A stretch of DNA of 64,000 nt. Origin: Flectonema sp. DT1601. Its lineage: Eukaryota > Euglenozoa > Diplonemea > Diplonemida > Diplonemidae. Made by a program: the position numbers and the translations under genes. The notes beneath the pieces are model-generated. The model searched no databases. It had not been told where the DNA came from and worked only from the letters and a program-made list of their open reading frames with translations. Shown piece after piece: positions 8,573 to 19,326 of this stretch (positions are counted from its first letter, which is position 1; each line of letters opens with the position of its first letter). Location: NCBI GenBank assembly GCA_964019425.1, contig OZ025781.1, positions 558,001 to 622,000 of the forward strand, given 5' to 3'.

Positions 8573-11500
8573 ATGGCATCGGACGTATCGCTGATGGTGA
8601 AAGTAGCTCACAGACTGAGCTACGGACTCAACGTCTTGTTTACACTGAGTAATGAGGTAGCGGATATTCATGTTGAGGTGAAGATGCTGTGCTTGAGACT
8701 GATAAATCATTTACCTGACTTGCAAGAACTAGAGATGGTTGGTTGCATTCGAAATCCTGGTGAGACAGCAACGTATTTAGGAATTTTTATTGAAATCGTT
8801 TCTGATTTGGGTGAAATTTGTAAGGAAATTGCGAATGAATCAACGCTGTTGTCAAGCACTCCATTTTCATCTAAAAATCGACTGACGATAATATCGCTTA
8901 ACAATAAGTTAACATGGGTTTTTGAATCTCTAGGATACGCTGGTTCACCATTGCTTCCAAGACAAGATGGCTCTATTATGCATGTTCAGTTCCCAAATAT
9001 CACTGAGCAGTGTAATCATATTTATGATCAACGAAACCATTCTACTCCTGTTCAGACATTTATTGTTTCTGGACAGTGTTCTGCTTTTTATTGTCGCAGT
9101 ATGTCAGATCGTTTAATTGAGAAGGGGTTCATAGATTATTCTATATGTGTTATATATCAGGGTAGTGATTATTTAACAATTTTACTCATACTTAACGAGT
9201 TGGGGATGCTTGACAAGGCCCATGTCGGAAACCCAACAAAAATTTTGATGAGGATCCTCGTTGATGTTTTGAGGAATAAGAAATTGTCGATTGTGGTTAA
9301 AATACCGAAGGGAGTGGAGTCGGAGTTCTTATCAGAATCGATATTATTATCAGGTTATTTAGTTGGGAAGAAATCGTCAGTTGGATGGATTCCCATCTTT
9401 GTGTGTGTTAAGACCGTCTCCACAAATCTAAACCCGTCAATTCCTCATATTACATCACGTTCGTTATCGTCATCCCACTTGTGTAGTTTGTCTAGCATGT
9501 ATTTATTACGTCTGCTTAGAGAACCGAGTAAGATGATTATCCAAAGGCAATTGTTAAGAAACATCCTTGAAAGTAATATTGGAACACCCAAATTAGCGTC
9601 ACTGTTAGGAAGGATGCTTAATGTTATAACAACATCAGTGACTGATAGTTGTAATTCTTCAGAAAGACAGATGCTTATTGATGTGTTACAGGGACTTCAG
9701 GATTCATGTTCTGTGGATAATATTTTATCAAAACTGATACCGATGGTGCCACCACCTCCGATTCAAGGTTGTAGTGTTGATGAGATTACGTCAAAATTAT
9801 GTTTTTTATTTGAAACTGGTACCTTTACATGTTTTGATGCCTGCACGATTCTGTGTATACCATTTATGTCAATGTTGACTACGCTAAGACAGTTTGTTGT
9901 GATTGGAATATGTCAAGACCACTACGAGTGTTCAAATCCTACCTTTTCAATTCGATCAGAATTTGTGAGGTATTACTCTAACAGTGAACGAGTTCCGTCA
10001 AATAAAATAAAAATAATCCAAAAAGGACTCCCATACTACAGAAGCATAGTCTCCAATATTAACTCATGTGCTCTTGTTTCATCTCGACAACATGCTATTA
10101 AGTTATATTTTTATTCAAGAAAAATAATTCGAACGATCATAATAAAGTCGCTTAAATTATCGTTTTTTGGCTCCAAGAAAATTATAATATCTGTACTGTT
10201 GTTGGTGTTGCAGTGTGTTTCGTTTGAAAATAACTTTTTAGGTGAAAGCACGTCAGAGTCGCTTGAAATCTGTAAATTGATATTAAAAAATTTTAAAATC
10301 TCAAATGACGTTGAAAATGACATTCAAAAAGAGAATAAAAATCCGATTCAAAATAATGATTGTTCTGAACTCGTTGATATTCCTCTTGAAGAGACTTATG
10401 AATCAGAAAAAGGTGAACGGACTTTACTGTTTTCTGATATTTGCAAACGACCAAAACACACATTCGAATCCTTAACATCGCTCATCAGAAATATTAAAAT
10501 TTGTAGCAACGATTCATCTTCGTATTGGACAGTTGTTCTTCAAGAGATGAATACATGTTTGGATAACAGTTCTGCTGATTGTTCTGTTCATATGGATACC
10601 ATACAACAACACCCAAATGATTCTTCAATTGTTTTAATCTTATCTACGTTACTGACTTGCGGAGAACTTATATCTTCAGAGAAACATGCTGAGACTCAGC
10701 AATTGGTTGTTGATATTTCTATTTATGGTTTAGCAGTGTTGAGAAGTACGACTGGAAATTCAAATTATGTTGGTGGTGATGAACTCAATCAGAGTAGTAA
10801 ATTAAATGACATAGACGGTAGTTATTCTGAAATATCGACTGCTGCCGTTGGTGTTGGGAAAGTATTATTTCCTATAAATATCGACGATCCGTTTATGGGA
10901 AGTTTAGCTGCAGCTCTTTGCGACGATCCAATAAGCAGCGCAGTTTATCTTCACAAAGGATGGTCTCACGAACAGGATGTACTGTCATCAATTCAGATTG
11001 TTTGGTTTACACTTTTGCAATGCCGTGGGAGTCTTTTTCTTTGTAAATTTGACGACGTGAATGCTCTTCTCGGAAGCCTGTTGTCATCACCGGTTTACGC
11101 TCCTGCTATTTTAATGAAAAATTGTCTCTTTAAAAAAGCTATATTGTCATCAACTACTTCAATTCGCCTTCATATGCGATACTCACGTGAGGCACTTGAC
11201 GATGCGTCTCTAGCGCTATCAGTCTGTAGACAATTACAGCCTTTTGACGTATCTCAACTCGTACAAAGTCTTGTGCAGGTAGCTGAAGCAAATATTCATT
11301 ACGGCAGGTTTGTGATTTATTAATTTCGGTTATCATTTTTAGTATTGTCATCAAAAAAAAAAAAAAAAAAAAAAACAACAACAACAACAACAGGTTCGTT
11401 GACTGTGACCGTGCCTTAACAAAAGCTTTACGTCTATTGACTAAGTCTGATGGAAGTTTGGTAGATATGGAAATTGGTATTTTAACACCCCTTCGAATAG

Positions 11501-13281
11501 AAGCCTACCTATCGGAGGTGACTCAGGGAGTTCGCAACGCTGAAGAAATAAATAAAATGCAACTATGCTGCGGCGTTATAATTAACGTTTCCCTTCTAAT
11601 GTTTGAAGTAAGCAGGTTTCATGACTGTATCGTTACGACGGGGAGGATTAGAGAGGAAATATCTGAGACTTTAAGCACTTATCATCCTTTATACACTAAA
11701 GCTATACTGCTATCACATAATGCTAGTACTGCCTCTGGTACTTGTATTAGTGATTTGTTAGGTTCATTAAAACTTGTTGAAGAGGCAGCAGTCATCACTC
11801 AAGACGTATCTGGACTGTCAAGCGAAGACTCTTTTCGATGTTATTTCTTGGTTGCTTATAATATGATTAAAATATACGACTATGACTCGGCTTTGGTGGT
11901 TTCAGCGAAGATAATACACGCGTTGCATGGCTATCCCTGGGATCTGAACATTGATATTAACAATTCTGAAAACAAACAAAAAATTGATATTTCGACCCTA
12001 TCAAACTGTGTGAACACCCTAAAAGATAAAAAACCGCATTCCCTCATCCACTGTGAAGCCCTTTACTGTTTAGCTGAATGTTTGTACAAAGTGAGGCACT
12101 ATGACACAGCACTTGAATCTGTTAACGCGGCATTACATTGCCTGTCAGTGATTTGCACGGAAGTTACATCAAACGGAGCTCCTCAGCATCCAATGGCTCC
12201 GAACATATTATTTTTGAAATCTAAAATTTATATAAAATTAGTAGACTATCCCTCTGCTACTGAAGCTGTCTCATCGGCAATTCAAGTAGTGAGATTACTG
12301 TGGGGATATAGACATATTCGTGTTACCAAAATGGTTGACTTACTTGGGGTTATCTACACCAAGCAACGGAAGTACGAAGCTGCTGTGGAAATGTTCGCTG
12401 AGGCGTTGGATCTTTGCAGATATTTTGTTGGTCGATTGGAAAGATGTCATAGATCAAAGAAACCTGTAAAACAGAATGTAGATTCAAAGCAAAGCGTTTC
12501 ATCAGCCTCGAGCGATATTAGTGTGGTCAGCTTACGGGGTGATAATATTCAAAAAGAGGGTCCTGTTGGTAGCAGTATTAACTTAGATGTTTGTTTACAC
12601 CCAGTCGCCATATCCTCAATTTCACGTCTTGGAAATGCTCTCTTCTTCCTCGGGAATGCTGATGGAGCAGTTGATCATCACGTGCTTGCGTTGAAATTAG
12701 CGACTCAACTATTCGGTGAAAACTCTATTCAGTTTTGTAAATATCTGATGGCTTATGGTAATGTTTTGTATAGCGCTTCTCGATGGACAGATGCTGAAAA
12801 TAGTTTTAAAAAATGTGTTCACATCCTCTCGAGTCTACTCTCAGGAGTGGTAGGAAAATCCGTCTTAGTGAGTAAGGGGTTAACTGCGTGGGCTCATGCT
12901 TTAGAGAGGCAGCAGTTGTATGAAGAAGCGCGTCCTGTTTTGGAAAGATGTTTGCGAGTGACTCACGGAAATCCACATGCGAGTCTTCTTGATATTGCAA
13001 TGGTACTTCACAACCTTGGAGTAAACAGTTATAATATTCGTGATTGGGACTCTGCGGAGTCGTTTTTTGAAACTTGTCTTCAATTTCGATGTGATGCGGG
13101 TCTACCACCAGAACATCCTCTAATCTACGGAGCATCTAACTGGAAACTTTGGGTCTCCCACGTTCGTCAACATCCCAGCGATTGGATGCTTCAACGAGTC
13201 GACGTCCCTTCGACAATGACAGGAAAAGTCTCAGCTACATTTAACTTGATATCCAGATCGTTGTTTAAATATGGAATGTGA
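8573..13281 (+). CDS. Large TPR-repeat protein, two exons (8573-11307, 11394-13281)
   Basis: Joining the two long frames across a GT-AG intron (11308-11393) restores one frame: GGC AG/G TTC GTT GAC. The result is about 1540 residues. The N-terminal two thirds is helical and Ser/Leu-rich with no family I recognise. The C-terminal third holds tetratricopeptide repeats, for example CLAECLYKVRHYDTALESV, LGNALFFLGNADGAVDHH and VLHNLGVNSYNIRDWDSAES, spaced as in kinesin-light-chain-type TPRs. TPRs form helical scaffolds for protein binding. The start is the ATG at 8573, 23 bases after an acceptor-like TTTAATTGTCAG, and the frame is open from there. A ciliary or trafficking scaffold role is possible but only a guess. 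It is the first gene of a same-strand array, followed by PIG-N about 560 bases on. Confidence 0.85.
11308..11393 (+). other. Spliceosomal intron in the TPR gene
   Basis: 86 bases, GTTTGTGA at the 5' end. A long A run is followed by repeated CAA triplets ending in CAG. Removal is needed to join two frames of the same protein. There is no pyrimidine tract next to the 3' splice site. Confidence 0.85.
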
Positions 13282-13564
13282 TGTCAATTCTTACACGACA
13301 AAAACAATTTCTTTTTTTTTTTTTTTTTTTCCCCCCCCCCCCCAATTCCTAAAAAACTATTCTCTAAAAGCATAGAGAATAGATTGCGAGCGAAGTTTGC
13401 CTGTTGGTAGTGCGAACTATTACACACGGAGAGTCTCCCACAAGCGAATAAAAAATCATTATTTTTTTTTTTGAAACTTGTGTTGATCATTATTATTTTT
13501 TTTTGTTAATTACAACGATTCGAAGACTCACCGCGTCCCCTCAGCCCTCCCAATCCTTCGGGGG

Positions 13565-13605
<41 letters not shown>

Positions 13606-13847
13606 TAGCGAATGAAAAAAAAATTTACCGTGTTTGTTTGTTTGTTTGTAGTGTAAGAAGATATAGAAACCCAATTACAACGTGAGTTTCTCCGTTCATA
13701 TTCAAAATGTTCTGATTTTGTAATTTTTATTGTTTTTTTTTTTCTCACACAGAGTGTACCACAGCAGTAGATATTTATACTACTTGTATAGTACTTCATC
13801 AAGTAGAATAGTTTATTTTATTTAAAACAAGAGCAGGTAAGAAACAT
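13282..13847. other. Spacer rich in homopolymers
   Basis: Contains T, C and A runs of 10-30 bases and a GC-rich island near 13530-13563. I see no coding frame or structured RNA that I can support. The end (GAGCAG at 13831-13836) is a likely trans-splice acceptor for the next gene. Confidence 0.5.
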
Positions 13848-16577
13848 ATGTCTCGAACAGACACCTACCTTCGCTCAACGAGAGGGTATATTATAACTTC
13901 TGTAGTCTATCATTTATTATATGTGTTTTGTGCTTTGGATGTGTACTACCGAAGTCCTATTCAAGACATTGGAGGGATGGGATCACACAAGACTGATAGT
14001 AATATAAAAGCAAAAAGAGTAGTTTTCATTACAATGGATGGGGCTCCAGCTGATGTTGTATTTTCTGGTGCGAATAAAGATTTAATAAATTTGAGAGAAG
14101 GTGGTGAGGGAATGACTGGAAAGGTGACTGCACCGTTTCTCAACAAAATTCTCTCTGGAGAGAAGGGGAATACATGTTGGGGAGTGACTCATACTCATGT
14201 TCCCACTGAATCACGTCCAGGACACGTCGCACTCATTGCTGGTCTTTACGAAGACCCCAGCGCAGTGACTACTGGATGGCAATATAATTCTAACACGTCA
14301 TTCGACACTGCTTGGAAAGAATCTCGTTCTGTTTGGCAATGGGGTGCTCCTGAGATCGTAAATATATTTAGCGCGGCGCCTCACATCCACACTTTTCCAT
14401 TCCCTGACGAAATGAATGATTTTGCTCTCAATCCGGAAACTTTAGATTCCTGGGTCGCTGCAAATCTCACATCATTCTTGTCATCTACCGAAACTCAAAA
14501 TAATCCAGATTTGCATAAGTCTGAAATTATATTTTTTTTGCATTTCTTGGCGATGGATTCTGCCGGCCATAAGTTCGGGACCGCCTCTTCCACTGCGGGC
14601 TATTATGAAACATTATCTAACCTTGATAGGTGTCTGGAAGATAGTTTTAATGCGATAAAAAACTTTTACGGAGACGAAGACACAGCTTTTGTAATAACTG
14701 CGGATCACGGAATGACAAAAAGAGGTTCCCACGGTGATGGTTCTCCAGAAGAGACACGAGTTCCTATAATTGTATTTGGTGCTGGAGTCTCTGAAGATTG
14801 TCTCGAAGGTAGCAATCCGGAAGTCCTTCACTCTCGTGAATCGTTTTCGTCAATTGAAGAAGAGAATTCTTTTGTTAAAAGTAATTGGGGTCTTAATCCA
14901 AACACACGTCTTGATATGCAAGCTGCAGATGTCTCGATGCTCTTATCTGCTCTCTCGGGAGTCCCTTACGCGACTCACAGTGAAGGTGTAGTTCCAACGA
15001 GGTATCTTTCATCAAAACAGTCTAATCGCTTTCACGCCCTGTTCGCTAACTTGCGTCAGGCACGCGAGCGCCTGCTAGCCTCATCCAACCTCCGTGAATC
15101 TAGAACGTTCTCAAAAACATTATTTTTCAAATGGGAATTTGAAAATTCGATCGAACAGCGATTCTCAAAACTAAACTTGGAAATAACAAATACTCCAGCG
15201 GGAATCGATCTTGACAGCTTTATTGATGACGTAAGAGCTCTGTTAGAAATGTATCAACAAGGTGCTTTGTACTACAGACATTACGACTACAGAGTAATGA
15301 TCGTTGGTGTGGCAGTAGCGTACATAGTCTGGAATGTATTCAGTCTTTGTGTCTCTACGGAATTAGTTGTGAGAAGTGATCGCAGACAAGATTGTCAGTC
15401 GGGGTATTTATTTGAAAAAATAATTGCATTGGTTGTATACGCAGCTATCGTTCCAACTTTGTGGGCGATTGGTCTTCGATTTAGAGACATCGCTTATTGT
15501 GTTGCACCTCTTCATCTGGTTCCGTTTGTGATAAAATCACTTTCTCGGTTGAGTATTTCCACATCAATATTTAACACAATCATCGGACTAACAATCACAT
15601 CCTCCCTATTAATCATTATTACATATTCATTCCATAATCGATCTGTACTTACTGTTGGTTCAATTCTTGTTTCTGTGATGTTTATTTGGACGAGAGACTA
15701 CAAACTTGCCATCTCATTTTTGGTGTTGTCGATATTCCCGAGCCTTCCATGTGTTGGAACTGATTATCTATATATTGTGTCGCCTACTGGTATTAGTGTG
15801 TCATCAATAGCTGTTGTTGTGGTGATATATAAACAGACTAAAGAATACTTGTTACCTGCTGGGTGTTATGCAGCTGCATCGTTTGTTGTTTGGTATTCTG
15901 ATTCACTGAGACACCGTGGAGTTGATCCTGGGGTGGTATCCAGCAGCTTTGGATGGATAGTGTTTGTCACATCGTTAGTAATGCCGAGACTACACGGATC
16001 ACCATCTTTACTTCTGCAACTCTCTTGTTTAGGTCCTCCGTTACTACTACTGTCAGTCGGCTATGAATCTATTTTATACATTGCGCTGGTTGTTACGTTG
16101 ATAACTTCAGAACAATTTTTCAAAAAACTGAATGGTCCAACTTCAGTTTCAATGGGAAGCCTGACCCTGACATCGTTGTTGTATTATTGCTTCTTCTCAA
16201 CCGGTAATATCGCCAGCGTTTCTTCGTTTGATCTACCGTCTGTTTACAGACTACAAAGTCATTATGATAAGGGACTGATGGGTGTACTTCTTGTTATAAA
16301 AATTCTAATTCCATTATTAGCAGTTGTCACTGCGATGAGATCATTTTTCCATTCTCAGAGATATTTCTTTGCTGTGTTTACAACGTCGATTGCTCTATCA
16401 GATGTCATTGCGCTTTACTTCTTTTGTTGTCTTGAAACTGAAGGAAGTTGGAAACAAATTGGTCACAGCATCAGTTGTTTTGTTATAACAAACCTGCTGA
16501 CACTGATATTATTAATATTATGGTTTGTGTCATTCTTATTCGTACCAATGAAGAATATAAAAATAGCTGTGGAGTAA
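13848..16577 (+). CDS. PIGN: GPI ethanolamine phosphate transferase 1 (PIG-N/Mcd4)
   Basis: 909 residues. PIG-N adds phosphoethanolamine to the first mannose of the GPI anchor precursor in the ER membrane. Visible features: an N-terminal signal anchor (about residues 12-33); an alkaline-phosphatase-type catalytic domain with ITMDGAPAD (about 61), PTESRPGHVALIAG with the nucleophile region (about 118), LAMDSAGHKFG (about 236) and TADHGMTKRGSHGDG (about 283); then a C-terminal half of about 14 hydrophobic segments, as in the PigN domain. All metal-binding Asp/His motifs expected from the family are present. Length is typical (Mcd4 is about 920). The start at 13848 follows an AG by 11 bases. The presence of GPI synthesis fits an organism with abundant GPI-anchored surface proteins. 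Confidence 0.95.
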   Translation: MSRTDTYLRSTRGYIITSVVYHLLYVFCALDVYYRSPIQDIGGMGSHKTDSNIKAKRVVFITMDGAPADVVFSGANKDLINLREGGEGMTGKVTAPFLNKILSGEKGNTCWGVTHTHVPTESRPGHVALIAGLYEDPSAVTTGWQYNSNTSFDTAWKESRSVWQWGAPEIVNIFSAAPHIHTFPFPDEMNDFALNPETLDSWVAANLTSFLSSTETQNNPDLHKSEIIFFLHFLAMDSAGHKFGTASSTAGYYETLSNLDRCLEDSFNAIKNFYGDEDTAFVITADHGMTKRGSHGDGSPEETRVPIIVFGAGVSEDCLEGSNPEVLHSRESFSSIEEENSFVKSNWGLNPNTRLDMQAADVSMLLSALSGVPYATHSEGVVPTRYLSSKQSNRFHALFANLRQARERLLASSNLRESRTFSKTLFFKWEFENSIEQRFSKLNLEITNTPAGIDLDSFIDDVRALLEMYQQGALYYRHYDYRVMIVGVAVAYIVWNVFSLCVSTELVVRSDRRQDCQSGYLFEKIIALVVYAAIVPTLWAIGLRFRDIAYCVAPLHLVPFVIKSLSRLSISTSIFNTIIGLTITSSLLIIITYSFHNRSVLTVGSILVSVMFIWTRDYKLAISFLVLSIFPSLPCVGTDYLYIVSPTGISVSSIAVVVVIYKQTKEYLLPAGCYAAASFVVWYSDSLRHRGVDPGVVSSSFGWIVFVTSLVMPRLHGSPSLLLQLSCLGPPLLLLSVGYESILYIALVVTLITSEQFFKKLNGPTSVSMGSLTLTSLLYYCFFSTGNIASVSSFDLPSVYRLQSHYDKGLMGVLLVIKILIPLLAVVTAMRSFFHSQRYFFAVFTTSIALSDVIALYFFCCLETEGSWKQIGHSISCFVITNLLTLILLILWFVSFLFVPMKNIKIAVE

Positions 16578-16698
16578 TTCAAAAGGTTTTTGTACTGCTA
16601 CTAATAGATTTTAATGGTATCCTCTGTTATTGTTAAGTCTTTTTACCCCCTTTGTGATAAAAATAAACTTTTTTATTATTGCTTGTAAAGGTCGTCAC

Positions 16699-17730
16699 AT
16701 GAAAGATGCAACGTTGGATAGTCGTCGGATTAAAGTCCACAAACCAGATCTGTTCATCGAACTCGCAACTTCAATTGATGTTAAACCTGAAAAGGTTTCA
16801 CCACCTCGAAAATCTGTCGCCATGTTTGGTCATTTGACGAAGTTGACCGCCGATGATAATATCGCAATGAAGAAAGCAGTTAGAGAAGCTGCTACTACTG
16901 CGAAAACTGAAAGAAATAGAAAAATGATGGAAAAACGAGCTGCGATGTTGGCTGAAGCGAGTGAGTTAGACTTTCAAAGTAGAATCGATGCCGTCGTTAA
17001 AGAGAACGAGGAGATAGTTCCGAGAGCTTCGGCATTCATAATTAATCAAGAGTCTCGTTCTCTACGTAAAATGGCTCAGTCGCATTCCACATGGGAAGAA
17101 AACACATTCGGTCCTATCCAAGACGCCATCACTGATTTAATTAATTCGGAGAGCCATTCAACTCTCACAAAGAGGAGGAGGAAACACTTCGATAACTACC
17201 TTCAGGAATGTAATTCAAAAGTTGGAGTGTTTCGAGACATTATTATTGAGAGTGATTATGATCCTTTGTTGTGTAGATCAGAGAATAGAAAGAGATTACC
17301 CAACTCTCTGATTCAGACTGCGTCAAATCATAAACTACACGAGACTGATACACCAAACAACAATCCAAAACATTGTAACAGAAATGTTCTTGATATAACT
17401 CTGTGGGATAAAGTTGAATCGACTCCTCATGGTCGATATAGTCATACAAAACCACTTTCGGAGTCATTTTGTCGTCCACGTCCACCAACTGATGTTAATT
17501 TGGATCATTTTTCAGGTCCAATTCCAGTATCTGAACACAAATCACTTCTAACTCGTGAGTTCTGTAGTAAGGGAAAATCAATTGTGAAGCCGGTCAGTCA
17601 TTCTCAAGTTGAGCACAAGGGTAAAGCGATGGTTAAAAATACATCAGAGTCAGTAAATTCTCAACCCGTCCACAGAGGAAAAGCAATCATCAAAAAAACA
17701 ACGTCCACGAGAGAACGAATAGGAATTTAG
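16699..17730 (+). CDS. Unrecognised basic, coiled-coil protein
   Basis: I choose the ATG at 16699, 8 bases after an acceptor-like TTGCTTGTAAAG, rather than the upstream in-frame start at 16630, whose extra 23 residues look like translated spacer. The protein is 343 residues and has no transmembrane segment. Residues about 55-130 are charged and helical (MKKAVREAATTAKTERNRKM), suggesting a coiled coil. The C-terminus carries three related basic motifs: SKGKSIVKP, HKGKAMVKN and HRGKAIIKK. I do not recognise a family; the composition resembles some axonemal or microtubule-associated proteins, but that is only a hint. It lies 121 bases after PIG-N in the same direction, consistent with one polycistron. 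Confidence 0.7.
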   Translation: MKDATLDSRRIKVHKPDLFIELATSIDVKPEKVSPPRKSVAMFGHLTKLTADDNIAMKKAVREAATTAKTERNRKMMEKRAAMLAEASELDFQSRIDAVVKENEEIVPRASAFIINQESRSLRKMAQSHSTWEENTFGPIQDAITDLINSESHSTLTKRRRKHFDNYLQECNSKVGVFRDIIIESDYDPLLCRSENRKRLPNSLIQTASNHKLHETDTPNNNPKHCNRNVLDITLWDKVESTPHGRYSHTKPLSESFCRPRPPTDVNLDHFSGPIPVSEHKSLLTREFCSKGKSIVKPVSHSQVEHKGKAMVKNTSESVNSQPVHRGKAIIKKTTSTRERIGI

Positions 17731-18056
17731 TAAAGAATCTCTTTTTTTATATTTCGGTACCTTGTCAGGTTTCCACAGACATCGTTTTTTTTTTTCAATC
17801 CATCAAAACACTCCACAAAATCAACTTAATTCTGTATACCACCTCATATTATGAAATCTATTTATGTGTTTAGGTTACGTATTTTAAACTTTGCTTGGTT
17901 TTAACTACAACAAATAAGCAATCTGTTTTTCAATTTGTCTCTTTTTTCAGGGAGAGATTCTGTTTCTTTGATATTGTCAGTATCGGTAATAAATTTATGT
18001 TTTGAACAGTATTTTTTGAGTATTTAAAAAAAAAAAAAAAAAATAATAATATAAAA
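17731..18056. other. Short AT-rich spacer
   Basis: No gene or RNA is seen. It contains T runs, a TTTTTTCAG at about 17943-17951 and GAACAG at about 18004-18009, which could be acceptors for the following gene, and an A run just before the next start codon. Confidence 0.4.
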
Positions 18057-19017
18057 ATGGGGAGCATTCTCTCCCGAATTGTTATCGAGGATGAAAATAT
18101 AGGTCGTAGTCGATGGTTGTTGAAAAAGGGAACTTGGATGATTCCACCTGGTTGGTGGGCATCGGTTGTGACATTTCAATTGCCTCTGTGGAGTACAATT
18201 ATAATGTTGTTTAAGACACCTGTTAAGAATAATAAGATAATGGTTTGGGGTGATATCACTCTCTTGGGACTTACACTTTACTTTCAAGTGCTAACGGTAT
18301 TGTCGGATCCAGGGATTGTCGCAAGGGGTTCTCAAGATGACTTAAAGCTTCCTCCTAATCACACTGCAATTGTTGAAACTGGAGAACGATCAGAAGTCTA
18401 CCGTTGGTGTTCTGTTTGCCAATTACATAGACCACCCAGAACATATCACTGTTACACTATTGACTGCTGTGTTCAGGAATACGATCATTTCTGTCCAGCA
18501 GTCGGTGCCTGCATAGGAAAACGAACTCTCGGCTATTTCATCGGCTATCTAACGTCGTCTGGTTTGCTATCGACGTTTCATGGAATGAATACATTATATT
18601 TTTATATTACAATGCCAAAAGAACGACATTCAGAACTCAGTACCATGTGTGCCACGGCTTCTACTTCATGTGGAGCTGGCTTTTGGTCATTAGTTATGTC
18701 AGGCTATTACTTTTAGTATGTAATTTGTTATTACTGTTACTACAATACCTCCCAACTTGATTATTCTCTTATAAATAACAACAAATAATAATAGTTTAAT
18801 ATGTATGGAATCTACTAAACGAGAAGACATAAAGGGACTGCCCAATCCAAATGCTGTCGATTCACCAACACTGCGATACCGATGTAGTGTTTTATGGAAT
18901 ACCCTCTTTGGAGCGCTACCGATAAGTATATTACAAGAACAGCGTGAAAAACAACTACACATGCAGCGGAATGGTCTAGAATCACACGGTCAAATATTCG
19001 AACCTGCAGCAAGTTGA
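18057..19017 (+). CDS. DHHC-type palmitoyltransferase with a DHFC motif, two exons
   Basis: Exons 18057-18715 and 18795-19017 join in frame (TTT TA/T TTA ATA TGT ATG), giving about 293 residues. zDHHC enzymes attach palmitate to cysteines of membrane proteins. Two N-terminal membrane segments (about 32-52 and 62-82) precede the Cys-rich domain: WCSVCQLHRPPRTYHC, then CCVQEYDHFCPAVGACIG. The active-site Cys is kept but the usual DHHC is DHFC. A third hydrophobic segment follows (about 158-180); the fourth membrane segment is weak or missing near the exon junction. The N-terminus MGSILSR fits an N-myristoylation site. DHYC variants are active in yeast Akr1, so activity is possible. Confidence 0.85.
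18716..18794 (+). other. Spliceosomal intron in the palmitoyltransferase gene
   Basis: 79 bases, GTATGTAATT at the 5' end and AACAACAAATAATAATAG at the 3' end. Splicing replaces a stop codon with an open frame into the conserved C-terminal exon. Confidence 0.75.
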
Positions 19018-19326
19018 TTTTCATTGTTGTAATAATTTAATCTTTTTTTTGTTGGAGTTTTTTTTTTCTTTTTAAAGGTCTTCCCTACGATTTACCTTTA
19101 CAAAAAAAAAAAAAACGAAAAAAAAAACCCAAAACAAACCTAACAAAAAACGTCTTCTTCTGATGGAATAATATTTATTATTTATTGCAGAGAATTGTTC
19201 TGAATTCTTTTTTTTTTTTTTTTTAAAATTCATTCTTACTATTGTATTTCAATTCAAACAGCACTGTTTGCTTCTATTGGTCTTAATCATTAAAGTATCA
19301 ATTTAGTACACGTAATAAATCAAACA
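19018..19326. other. AT-rich spacer
   Basis: Homopolymer-rich. TTTCAATTCAAACAG (ending about 19261) is a plausible acceptor for the next gene. Nothing else is recognised. Confidence 0.4.
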
